From Thermoleophilia bacterium (GTDB taxonomy: Bacteria > Actinomycetota > Thermoleophilia > Miltoncostaeales > Miltoncostaeaceae): a DNA stretch of 23,177 bases. Location: positions 1 to 23,177 of the forward strand of contig JAEMRL010000003.1 of assembly GCA_016463385.1 (NCBI GenBank), in the 5' to 3' direction. The position numbers and the translations under genes are program-made. Positions 6,984-14,011 of the stretch are shown piece by piece; position 1 is the stretch's first letter, and each line of letters starts with the position of its first letter. The notes below the pieces were generated by a model that searched no databases, had not been told where the DNA came from, and saw only the letters and a program-made list of their open reading frames with translations.

Positions 6984-8245
6984 CCCTCCGGGGTGACCGG
7001 GATGACGTTGTCGGTGTCGTCCACCAGCTTGCCGCCCGTGTAGCTCCAGGTGGCGTAGTTGGCGGCGACCGGGTCGCCCGCCTCGTCGAGGTCGAGCGGG
7101 CCCGAGGCGCCCTCGTAGTCGATGTCCTCCCCGGCGGCGGCGGCCGTGATGGCCTCCGCCAGGTTCTCGAACGTGTACTTGGTGCCCGGCGCCGCCGAGA
7201 CCTCGGCGATCTTCGCGGTGATGTCGGCCGGGTCGCCCGAGCCCGCCGCCGCGGCGGCCAGCGAGAGCAGGATGACGGCGTCGAAGTTCTGGGCGTCGTA
7301 GGTCTGGCGCGGGTCGCCGACCTCGGCCTTCCAGAGCGCGTCGAACGCCGGCTCGGCCGGGCCCTCGAGCGCCGTCGGGGTGGTGCCGCTCATGCCCTCG
7401 GTCGCCGGCTTGCCGGCGCTCTCGGGCAGGGAGTTCGAGCGCAGGCCGTCGGCCGTGTAGGTCTTGGCCGGGTCCCAGTTGCCGGTGCGCACGAGCGCCG
7501 GGCCCATCTTGGCCCACGACTCGGGGAAGTCGATGATGACCCAGCCGTCAGGGTCCCCGCTCGCGATCTGCGAGGCCTCGGAGTTGAGGCTGGTCGCCTC
7601 CGGGTTGTAGGGGACGTTCTTGGCCACCGTGCCGCCGCCGGCCTCGAAGGCCGCGGTGAACTCCTCCACCAGCGCGACGCCGTAGGAGTCGTTGCGGTTC
7701 GCGGTGACGACCGTGGCATCGGCCCCGAGGGCGTCCGCGACCACGTCGGCGAGCACCTTGCCCTGCAGAGCGTCCGAGGGCACGGTGCGGAAGACGGTGC
7801 CGTCGTCATCGAGCTCGGTGATGTCCGGGTTGGTGCCCGAGGGCGTGATGATCGGCACGCCGGCCGCGACGGTCACGTTCTCCGCGGTCGGGATGACCTC
7901 GCTGGAGGCCCACGGCCCGGCGATGCCGGAGACGCCGTCGCTCTCGACCAGCTTGGTGGCCGCCTCCTGGGCGCCCTGCGGGTCGGTCTTGGTGTCCTCG
8001 GTGATGAGGGTCACGTTGAGACCACTGTCCCCCGCCGCCGCGTTGACCTGCTCGGCGGCGAGGTTGGCCGCATCGGCACCCGGCCCACCGAACGGTGCGA
8101 GATCACCGGTCAGCGGCGCGAGCACGCCGATCTTCAGGTCGCCGACGTCTCCGCCGCCGTCATCGTCACCGCACCCGGCGAGCACCCCGCCGAGTCCGAG
8201 TGCACTCACCATCAGGAGTGACGCGATCCTGCGTCGTCCGGTCAT
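6980..8245 (-). CDS. livK: Branched-chain amino acid ABC transporter substrate-binding lipoprotein
   Basis: 421 residues from ATG 8245, preceded by AAAGGGG at good spacing. The N-terminus is a lipoprotein signal peptide: MTGRRR, a hydrophobic stretch, then LAGC with Cys25 as the lipidated residue, and an acidic/Gly linker. The mature part starts LKIGVLAPLTGDLAPFG, the typical opening of periplasmic-binding-protein type 1 Leu/Ile/Val receptors. It continues with the GPWASSEVIPTAENVTVAAG region and PSGTNPDIT, which usually contact the amino acid. It should deliver substrate to LivHMGF. Unusually it is convergent with that operon rather than inside it, so its expression is controlled separately. 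Confidence 0.93.
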   Translation of the reverse strand: MTGRRRIASLLMVSALGLGGVLAGCGDDDGGGDVGDLKIGVLAPLTGDLAPFGGPGADAANLAAEQVNAAAGDSGLNVTLITEDTKTDPQGAQEAATKLVESDGVSGIAGPWASSEVIPTAENVTVAAGVPIITPSGTNPDITELDDDGTVFRTVPSDALQGKVLADVVADALGADATVVTANRNDSYGVALVEEFTAAFEAGGGTVAKNVPYNPEATSLNSEASQIASGDPDGWVIIDFPESWAKMGPALVRTGNWDPAKTYTADGLRSNSLPESAGKPATEGMSGTTPTALEGPAEPAFDALWKAEVGDPRQTYDAQNFDAVILLSLAAAAAGSGDPADITAKIAEVSAAPGTKYTFENLAEAITAAAAGEDIDYEGASGPLDLDEAGDPVAANYATWSYTGGKLVDDTDNVIPVTPEG

Positions 8246-8285
8246 TCGAGCCCCTTTCGCGGTTCGGCGGCGGTTCGGGCGCGCG

Positions 8286-8318
8286 CCGAGTGCGCGCGAG
8301 CCTACCTCGCACACTCGG
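8286..8318 (-). promoter_or_regulatory. Strong hairpin between azlD and livK (attenuator, terminator or operator)
   Basis: Arms 8286-8296 and 8308-8318 are inverted repeats with one mismatch, which becomes a G-U pair in minus-strand RNA, giving an 11-bp stem with an 11-base loop. It lies in the 106-base gap between the azlD stop and the livK start. No T tract follows. It could end azlCD transcripts, act as a leader structure for livK or bind a regulator. Confidence 0.45.
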
Positions 8319-8351
8319 TCGAGGGCTACGTTCCCCGCGACCGGCTCCGCG

Positions 8352-8654
8352 CTACGCGAGCACGCGGATCCCCGCGGTCACCAGCATCGCGGCGGCGACG
8401 ATCGCGAGGAACGACCCGCGCCGCCAGGCCACCAGCAGGGCCGCGGCCACCCCGGCGGCGCGGGCGTCGATGCTCCACTCGCCGTCGGAGGTGAGCGCGC
8501 CGATCGCGATCAGGGCCGCCAGCAGGGCCGCCGGCAGCAGGTTCGCGATCCGGGTCAGGAGATCCGGCAGGGAGCGGCCGCCGAGCAGCACCGGCCCGGC
8601 CGCCTTGAGCGCGTAGGTGCCGCCCGCCAGCGCGATCACGGCCGCCCAGGTCAC
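8352..8654 (-). CDS. azlD: AzlD family branched-chain amino acid exporter, small subunit
   Basis: 100 residues from GTG 8654, overlapping the azlC stop as GTGA. Three to four hydrophobic segments are visible, with the AzlD-like N-terminus TYALKAAGPVLLGGR and the PAALLAALIAI segment. AzlD proteins are about 100-110 residues long and work with AzlC to export branched-chain amino acids or their toxic analogues. Gene order azlC-azlD with translational coupling is the standard arrangement. Confidence 0.88.
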   Translation of the reverse strand: MTWAAVIALAGGTYALKAAGPVLLGGRSLPDLLTRIANLLPAALLAALIAIGALTSDGEWSIDARAAGVAAALLVAWRRGSFLAIVAAAMLVTAGIRVLA

Positions 8655-9331
8655 GCCGCCGGAGCCGCCCGGCGGGCCAGCACGAGACCTGCGCCCACCC
8701 CCGCGGCGGCCAGCAGGATCGGCACGCCCGCGGGCGCGACCGGCGTCAGCGCGAGTGCGATCGCCGCGCCGGCCAGGGCCGTCGCGCGGGAGGGCCCGTC
8801 GCCCATGCGCGGCGCGAGGAGGGCGACGAACACGGCGGGGATCACCACGTCGAGACCGGTCGCCTCGACGTCGATCGCGCCGGTCAGGAGCCATCCGGCG
8901 ACGGTGCCGGCGTTCCACAGCACCAGCACGGCCACGCCGGCGGCGCGGAAGGCGCGCCGGGCCTCGGCCGGGTCGCTCTGGGCCGCCGCGAGCGCGGCGC
9001 TCTCGTCGATCAGCAGATGCGAGTCGGCGAGCCGCCGCCCGAGGCGCCCGCCGAGGATCGGCGCCAGGGCGACCCCGAACGCGACGCTGCGCGCGTTCAG
9101 CAGGAGCCCGGCCGCCACCGCGGCGAGCGCCGTGCCGCCGTCGGCCACGACGCCGACCGCGGCCAGCTGCGCCGACCCGGCGAAGACGAGGGTGGAGAGC
9201 GCGATGGACATCGGCAGGCCGAGGCCGGTGTCGGAGCAGAGGACGCCGAACGAGAGGCCGAGCGCTCCCACCGCGAGCGCGATCGCCAGTGCCTGGCGGA
9301 GGATCGGATCGATGGCCCGGGCCGCGCGCAT
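8651..9331 (-). CDS. azlC: AzlC family branched-chain amino acid exporter, large subunit
   Basis: 226 residues from ATG 9331; a TTG three codons upstream is less likely. Family motifs include GLSFGVLCSDTGLGLPMSIA, the FAGSAQLAAVG stretch (about residues 50-60) and LLLNARSVAFG (about 75-86). About six to seven membrane segments are present. It forms the efflux complex with AzlD. Its position beside livK places export and import of the same class of amino acids side by side on the chromosome. Confidence 0.9.
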   Translation of the reverse strand: MRAARAIDPILRQALAIALAVGALGLSFGVLCSDTGLGLPMSIALSTLVFAGSAQLAAVGVVADGGTALAAVAAGLLLNARSVAFGVALAPILGGRLGRRLADSHLLIDESAALAAAQSDPAEARRAFRAAGVAVLVLWNAGTVAGWLLTGAIDVEATGLDVVIPAVFVALLAPRMGDGPSRATALAGAAIALALTPVAPAGVPILLAAAGVGAGLVLARRAAPAA

Positions 9332-9423
9332 GGCGCGCAACGCTAGCGGACCGTCCCGCCGCTGCCGATGCCAATAGTGTCGGAAAGGTTCTTGTGAGCC
9401 CCCTCCGGCGGTGGTCGTATGTA

Positions 9424-9480
9424 TCCAATGTGAGGGTTCGGTTCGCCACTTCAGTCCAATAGGGCGTATTGGACCCTCAC
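9424..9480. promoter_or_regulatory. Nested inverted repeats in the azlC / zinc-ribbon intergenic region
   Basis: GTCCAATA (9454-9461) and TATTGGAC (9467-9474) form a perfect 8-bp inverted repeat around a 5-base centre. GTGAGGGT (9430-9437) and ACCCTCAC (9473-9480) form a second perfect pair that shares bases with the first. Further CCAAT copies occur at 9425 and 9371. The stretch is strikingly AT-rich for this genome and lies between two divergent genes, so it is a likely promoter/operator region. The regulator is unknown. Confidence 0.5.
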
Positions 9481-9531
9481 ACGGATCGCCACGGCGGCGT
9501 TCCTCAGGCGGGACGGACGAGGGAGGACGAC

Positions 9532-9723
9532 ATGCTCGACATCACCTGCGAGGACTGCGGGCGCACGCTGATCGGCCTGGACCGGATCACGTCGGTCCAC
9601 GCGACCGACGAGGGCCTGCGCGTGGCCTACGTCTGCTGGTGCGGGCTGCCCGGCGCCGAGATCACGGGCCGGATCCGTCGCCCCCGCACCGCCGCGCCAC
9701 GCCGCGAGCCTGCCGCGGCGTAG
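9532..9723 (+). CDS. Small zinc-ribbon-like protein
   Basis: 63 residues from ATG 9532, with GGGAGGA as a good ribosome-binding site, which decides against the longer frame from 9469. Cys pairs CEDC (residues 6-9) and CWC (around 37-39) are separated by a beta-rich stretch, LIGLDRITSVHATDEGLRVA, suggesting a single zinc ribbon. The C-terminal tail is Arg/Pro/Ala-rich and could contact nucleic acid. It is divergent from azlC across the inverted-repeat region and converges with sthA. Function unknown. Confidence 0.75.
   Translation: MLDITCEDCGRTLIGLDRITSVHATDEGLRVAYVCWCGLPGAEITGRIRRPRTAAPRREPAAA
9699..9721. terminator. Putative bidirectional terminator hairpin
   Basis: Perfect 8-bp arms 9699-9706 and 9714-9721 around a 7-base loop, ending at the stop codon of the zinc-ribbon gene and ten bases beyond the sthA stop at 9731. 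It lies exactly where two convergent genes meet. There is no T tract. Confidence 0.45.
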
Positions 9724-9730
9724 GCGGGCC

Positions 9731-11221
9731 CTACTCGGTCGGCAGGAGCGGCTCGGTCGCGGCGGCCTGGGCCACCGCGACGCTCGGCGTCTGCCACGAG
9801 TCGAGGCGGTTCAGGCCGTCGAGCGCGGCGGTCTTGTAGCACTCGGCGAGCGTGGGGTAGTTGAAGACCGTGTCCACGAAGTGCTCGACGCTGCCGCCGT
9901 AGGTCATCACGGCCTGTCCGATGTGGATCAGCTCGCTCGCGCCCTCGCCGATGATGTGGACCCCGAGCAGCTCGTGCGTCTCCCAGTGGAAGATCAGCTT
10001 CAGCAGCCCGGTGCGGTCGCCGATGATCTGGCCGCGCGCGATCTCCTTGTACTGCGCCTTGCCCACCTCGTAGGGGATGCCCTCGCGGGTCAGATCCTCC
10101 TCGGTGCGGCCCACCGCCGAGATCTCGGGGATGGTGTAGACCGCGTAGGGCACGAGCCGCGGCACGCTCCGCGCGGCGATGCCGAACGCGTGGCAGGCGG
10201 CCAGGCGGCCCTGTTCCAGGGAGGTGGAGGCGAGGCTCGGGAAGCCGATCACGTCCCCCACCGCGTAGATGTGGGGGACGGCGGTGCGGTAGTGCTCGTC
10301 CACCGCGAGGCGGCCGCGCTCGTCGGCCGCAAGGCCGGCTGCGGGCAGGTTCAGCCGCCGCGTCGCGCCGCTGCGGCCGATCGAGTAGAGCGCCTTCTCG
10401 GCCACGATGTGCTTGCCGCTGGCCAGGTGGATCCGCACCTTGCCGTCGTCGCCCTCGTCGAGGTCGAGGCCGCTCACCTCCTCGCCGAGCCACAGCGTCA
10501 TGCGCCGCTCGCGCATGTGGAAGGCGAGGGCGTCCATGATCTCGGAGTCGATGAACGGCAGCAGGTGGGGGCGCTTGTCGATCAGCGTCACGCGCGTCCC
10601 GAGCGCCGCGAACATGCTGGCGTACTCGAGGCCGATCACCCCGGCCCCGACCACCGCCATCGTCCGCGGCAGGCGGTCCATGGTGATGGCGTCGTCGCTG
10701 GTGATGATGCGGCGGCGGTCGAACGGGATGTGCGCGTCGCGCGTCGCCGTCGTGCCGGTGGCGATGACGATGACGGCACCCGAGATCGTCTGGCGCTGGT
10801 GCCCGTCGCGATCGTCCACGGCCAGCGCGTGCTGATCGATGAACGACGCGGTGCCGTCGTAGAGGTCGATGCCGTTGCGCAGCAACTGATCGCGGACCAC
10901 GTCGACCTCGTTGCGCACCACCTGGTCGGTGCGGAGGATCAGGTCCGCCATGCCGAACTGGTGGCCGTTCGCGTGAGAGCCCATGAAGCCGCGGTCCCGG
11001 TATCCGCTGAGCGCGACGGTGGCCTCGCGGAGCGTCTTCGACGGGATCGTGCCGGTGCGCACGCACACGCCCCCGATGTCGACCTTGCGCTCGACGAGGG
11101 CCACGCGCTTGCCGAGCTTGGCGGCCTGGATCGCCGCGCGCTGGCCGCCGGGGCCCGACCCGATGGCGATCAGGTCGTAGTCGTGGGATGTGCCGTTCAC
11201 TGAATTGGGATCGGCGCTCAC
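9731..11221 (-). CDS. sthA: Si-specific (soluble) NAD(P)(+) transhydrogenase
   Basis: About 496 residues from GTG 11221; GTG 11200 or ATG 11296 are possible alternatives, since conserved sequence begins at DYDLIAIGSGPGGQRAA. This is a flavin disulfide-reductase fold: FAD motif GSGPGG, then GGVCVRTGTIPSKTLREA, NAD motif VVGAGVIGLEYASMFAALG, second FAD motif HIYAVGDVIGFPSLAS, and the dimerisation domain from about residue 365. The CxxxxC active site of dihydrolipoamide dehydrogenases is reduced to C53-VRTG-T58, so no redox disulfide is possible. This is typical of SthA and closely resembles mycobacterial members. It equilibrates NADH and NADPH pools in the cytosol. TGTCAC occurs twice, 10 bp apart, upstream (11274-11289). 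Confidence 0.93.
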   Translation of the reverse strand: MSADPNSVNGTSHDYDLIAIGSGPGGQRAAIQAAKLGKRVALVERKVDIGGVCVRTGTIPSKTLREATVALSGYRDRGFMGSHANGHQFGMADLILRTDQVVRNEVDVVRDQLLRNGIDLYDGTASFIDQHALAVDDRDGHQRQTISGAVIVIATGTTATRDAHIPFDRRRIITSDDAITMDRLPRTMAVVGAGVIGLEYASMFAALGTRVTLIDKRPHLLPFIDSEIMDALAFHMRERRMTLWLGEEVSGLDLDEGDDGKVRIHLASGKHIVAEKALYSIGRSGATRRLNLPAAGLAADERGRLAVDEHYRTAVPHIYAVGDVIGFPSLASTSLEQGRLAACHAFGIAARSVPRLVPYAVYTIPEISAVGRTEEDLTREGIPYEVGKAQYKEIARGQIIGDRTGLLKLIFHWETHELLGVHIIGEGASELIHIGQAVMTYGGSVEHFVDTVFNYPTLAECYKTAALDGLNRLDSWQTPSVAVAQAAATEPLLPTE

Positions 11222-11308
11222 GCGGGCGAACGTAGCCCCGGGGCACGGCCGGGGCAATCGCCCGACGGCCGAAGTGACAGCGTGTGACACGGCCATGCGG
11301 CCGGGAGA

Positions 11309-12229
11309 TCAGCCCCGGCAGGTCTCCGCGCGCAGGCGGCGCAGCATCACCAGGAGCGTCTCGCCGACCAGGTCGAGGCTCCGCGCCGACACCTTGTCGA
11401 GGGTGTCGCGGGTGGTGTGGAAGTGCGGATAGTCGAAGTCGATCAGATCGATGGCGGGCGTCCCCTGCTCGAGGAACGGCGTGTGGTCGTCGAGGATCCC
11501 CGGCCCGAGCCGATCGGGGAACACGTGGAGCGCCCCCGCCGTCGCGGCGGCGCGGCGCAGCCGGTCCCAGAGCGCCGGGGTCGAGGTCGCCTCGCGCGGG
11601 ATCGACAGGTCGCGGTCGGCGACGAAGTCGGCCAGCACCATCGCCCGCAGTCCGCGGGGGTGAGCGGCCACGTAGGCCCTGCTGCCGCGCAGCCCGTCCG
11701 CCGCGAAGTCGCTGGAGCCCCGCGGGCTCTCCTCGCCGTCGAAGAAGACGACCCGCATCTCGCGCTGGCAGGCCCGGCGGTCGCGCGCCAGCACGCGCGT
11801 CAACTCGAGCACCATCGCCACGCCCCCCGCGCCATCGTTGGCGCCGACGAATCCGGGGATGTCCTTGGTGTCGTAGTGCGCGCCGATCAGGATCGGCTTG
11901 CCCCGCCCCGGGACGACGCCGACCACGTTGCGCAGCCCGCCCGGCACGTCCTCGAAGCGGCCCGCGGGGATGCGCCGCACGAGCCGCTCGGCGAGAGCGC
12001 GCGAGGCGTCGGAGCCGGCGGGCCGCGGGCCGAGCTCCACCTGCATCCTCAGGTCGGTGAAGGCCCGGCGCGCGTCGAAGCGGTCGGCGCTCGGCGGGGC
12101 GGGGGCCGCGCTGCCGGAGCCGCCGCAGGCGGACGCGATCAGGGCGGCGCCCGCGATCAGGAGGGCGACGGCGAGCCTCCCGGCCAGGCGGCGGGCCGAG
12201 GGCGCGGAGGGGCGGGCGGTGTGCGGCAC
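11309..12229 (-). CDS. M28-family zinc lipoprotein, glutaminyl-peptide cyclotransferase-like
   Basis: 306 residues from GTG 12229; the upstream ATG 12277 overlaps the divergent gene and is less likely. A lipoprotein signal peptide ends LIASAC with Cys35. The rest follows the animal-type glutaminyl cyclase pattern of the M28 fold: LIGAHYDTKD (H118, D120), GANDGAGGVAM (D132), FFDGEES (E166/E167), GLRGSRAYVA, ILDDHTPFLEQGTPAIDLI (D247/D248) and PHFHTTRDT (H271). Cyclases of this type turn N-terminal Gln or Glu of peptides into pyroglutamate. An aminopeptidase activity cannot be excluded by eye. The protein should sit on the outer face of the membrane. It is transcribed away from the glycosyltransferase operon. 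Confidence 0.82.
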   Translation of the reverse strand: MPHTARPSAPSARRLAGRLAVALLIAGAALIASACGGSGSAAPAPPSADRFDARRAFTDLRMQVELGPRPAGSDASRALAERLVRRIPAGRFEDVPGGLRNVVGVVPGRGKPILIGAHYDTKDIPGFVGANDGAGGVAMVLELTRVLARDRRACQREMRVVFFDGEESPRGSSDFAADGLRGSRAYVAAHPRGLRAMVLADFVADRDLSIPREATSTPALWDRLRRAAATAGALHVFPDRLGPGILDDHTPFLEQGTPAIDLIDFDYPHFHTTRDTLDKVSARSLDLVGETLLVMLRRLRAETCRG

Positions 12230-12258
12230 CCCCGCATCCTCGCAGGGCCGCGACGGGA

Positions 12259-12264
12259 TACGCT
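12259..12264 (+). promoter_or_regulatory. Putative -10 element for leaderless operon 12271-15186
   Basis: TACGCT (TAnnnT type) ends six bases before the ATG at 12271, placing the transcript start on or next to the start codon. No ribosome-binding site precedes that ATG, which is consistent with a leaderless mRNA. No -35 was recognised. Confidence 0.4.
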
Positions 12265-12270
12265 CGACCC

Positions 12271-12789
12271 ATGGCATTCGATCCCCGCCTCGGCGCGCGC
12301 TTCTTCTTCGACGCCGACGACCTCGAGGCCAACAACCGCGGCCACGTGTCGGCCTCCCAGGAGCAGGGCTTCGACCAGGTCGTCGCGTACAACCGCCGCC
12401 GCGACCCGAAGGTGACCGCCTTCCTCGTCATCCTCTTCGCGGGGGTGATCGCGCTCGTCGCCGTGGGGATCGCGAACACGCCCGGCGGCAGCCTCGCGGG
12501 CGGGGCCGTCGCCGCCGGCATCCTCGCGTGGATCCTCGCGATCATCGTCTTCTTCCGCCGCCGCGGACGGAGGCTGACGACCGCCTTCGAGCAGAAGCGG
12601 GTGCTCACCGCCGAGGGCCCGCTCAGCATCGGCAGCACGATGAGCGACACCTGGCGGGCCGAGATCGGCCCGGCGCGCTTCGGCATCGAGCTCGACCAGG
12701 CCGAGGCCCTCGAGGAGGGCGCCTCCTACCGTGTCCACTACCTCGCCGCACCCGACGGCGCGATCCCGATCTCGATGGAGCGCACGTGA
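12271..12789 (+). CDS. Two-helix membrane protein of unknown function
   Basis: 172 residues from ATG 12271. A polar N-terminal 47 residues (FFFDADDLEANNRG) is followed by two membrane helices at about 48-68 and 72-95. A basic RRRGRR stop-transfer signal comes next, then a 70-residue soluble beta-rich domain (AEGPLSIGSTMSDTWRAEIG...). No family is recognised. It is the first gene of a translationally coupled operon; its stop overlaps the glycosyltransferase start (GTGA, 12786-12789). The context suggests a cell-envelope role, which is inference. Confidence 0.8.
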   Translation: MAFDPRLGARFFFDADDLEANNRGHVSASQEQGFDQVVAYNRRRDPKVTAFLVILFAGVIALVAVGIANTPGGSLAGGAVAAGILAWILAIIVFFRRRGRRLTTAFEQKRVLTAEGPLSIGSTMSDTWRAEIGPARFGIELDQAEALEEGASYRVHYLAAPDGAIPISMERT

Positions 12790-13529
12790 GCGCAGAACCC
12801 GCGGACCCCGCCCGCGCCGAGGTGGTCGTCTTCATCCCGGCCTGGAACGAGGAGGACAACCTGCCGGCCGTGCTCGCCGAGCTGCGTGAGGGCCTCCCCC
12901 ACGCCGACCTCCTCGTGATCGACGACGGCTCCACCGACGCGACCGCGCAGGTGGCCCGCGCCCACGGCGCCGACGTGCTCTCGTTCGGCGAGAACCGGGG
13001 CCTTCGGATCGGCATCGCGACGGGCTATCGCGAGGCCGCTGAGCGCGGCTACGCGTTCTGCGGGCGCGTCGACGCCGACGGCCAGCACCCCGTGGCGGAG
13101 CTCGCGCGCCTGCTGGAGCTCGTGCGCTCCGGCGCCTGCGACGTCGCGATCGGCTCGCGCTTCGCCCCGGGCCAGGGCTACGAGGACGACCGCTACCGGC
13201 CGAGCGCCGCCCGGCGCCTCGGCATCGGGCTGCTGCAGGCCGGCATGCGGGTGCGCCTCGGGCGGTCCTTCCACGACCCCGGCAGCGGGATGGTCGCCGC
13301 CAACGCCCGCGCGATGCCGGTGATGGGCGTTCCCTACACCAGCGGGGCGCCCGAGGTGGAGGCCCTGATGCGGCTCGACGCCGCCGGTCTCCGCGTGGAG
13401 GAGGTCGCGGTCGAGATGCGCGCGCGGGCGAGCGGCGAGTCGCGGCTGCGGGGCCGCAAAGCCGTCAAGCTCGTCATCACCGTCGCCGGGACGCTGCTCT
13501 TCTTCCGGTGGATGAACCGGCGCGGGTGA
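12786..13529 (+). CDS. Glycosyltransferase family 2, polyprenyl-phosphate sugar synthase-like
   Basis: 247 residues from GTG 12786. It opens with the GT-A pattern VVVFIPAWNEEDNLPAVL, VIDDGSTDAT (D46, D47) and GENRGLRIGIATGY, and the metal-binding D-x-D region is RVDADGQH (about residues 95-101). A DPGSGM segment follows, and PEVEALMRL resembles the acceptor/active-site region of DPM1/GtrB-like enzymes. The C-terminus (VKLVITVAGTLLFF) is hydrophobic and may associate with the membrane. It probably transfers a hexose from a nucleotide sugar to a lipid or envelope acceptor; the acceptor is unknown. It is coupled to both neighbours by GTGA overlaps. Confidence 0.87.
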   Translation: MSAEPADPARAEVVVFIPAWNEEDNLPAVLAELREGLPHADLLVIDDGSTDATAQVARAHGADVLSFGENRGLRIGIATGYREAAERGYAFCGRVDADGQHPVAELARLLELVRSGACDVAIGSRFAPGQGYEDDRYRPSAARRLGIGLLQAGMRVRLGRSFHDPGSGMVAANARAMPVMGVPYTSGAPEVEALMRLDAAGLRVEEVAVEMRARASGESRLRGRKAVKLVITVAGTLLFFRWMNRRG

Positions 13530-14011
13530 ACGCCGCCTCGCGGGTCGTCGCGGTGCTCGGCTTCTCGGTCCGCGGTGGAGACGGGATCCATCCGGTCTGC
13601 GCCGCCCGCGTGGCGACCGCCGCGGGCGTGGCGCGCGAGGACGACGTGGTCGTCCTGTCGGGCTGGGCCCGAACCTCGGGCGCCTGGTCGGAGGCCGAGC
13701 TGATGCGCCGCGCGTGGACCGGGTCGGCGGCGCGGCTGGTGCTCGACGACGGTGCGACCCACACGGCGCAGAACGCCGCGCACGTCACGGAGGTCGCCCG
13801 CCGCGTGGGCGCCCGCGAGATCGTGGTCGTCACCTCGCGCTGGCACGCGCCGCGCGCGGGCGTCGCGTTCCGGGCCCTGCTTCGCGACACGTCGATCGCC
13901 GTCCGCCTGGAGCCCGCCGACGACCGCCTCAGCCTGCGGGGCCTGGCGCGCGAGGCCGCCGTCTGGCCGGTATTCGGGCTCCAGCTCGCCCGCGCCAGGA
14001 GGCGCGCGTGA
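13526..14011 (+). CDS. YdcF/DUF218-like protein
   Basis: 161 residues from GTG 13526, which overlaps the glycosyltransferase stop. DUF218-like elements in order: VVAVLGFSVRGG, an Arg-containing helix (CAARVATAAG), VVVLSGW, SEAELMRRAW, the beta strand plus THTAQNAAHVTEV (family 'T..N' motif), and IVVVTSRWHAPRAGVAFRAL (family 'VTs.fH..Ra'). Such proteins are often linked to envelope polysaccharides, though the activity is not generally established. No signal or transmembrane segment is visible, unlike the membrane-anchored SanA/ElyC group. The next gene starts in its stop codon (GTGA, 14008-14011). Confidence 0.8.
   Translation: MNAASRVVAVLGFSVRGGDGIHPVCAARVATAAGVAREDDVVVLSGWARTSGAWSEAELMRRAWTGSAARLVLDDGATHTAQNAAHVTEVARRVGAREIVVVTSRWHAPRAGVAFRALLRDTSIAVRLEPADDRLSLRGLAREAAVWPVFGLQLARARRRA

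Noticed and set aside
9731..11221. Dihydrolipoamide dehydrogenase or mycothione reductase
   Set aside because: The second cysteine of the redox-active CxxxxC is Thr, and the GTIPSKTLREA context is that of soluble transhydrogenases.
9627..12686. Minus-strand frame of 1019 codons
   Set aside because: Crosses sthA, the cyclase-like gene and an intergenic region out of frame; repetitive Arg/Pro/Gly composition and no domain.
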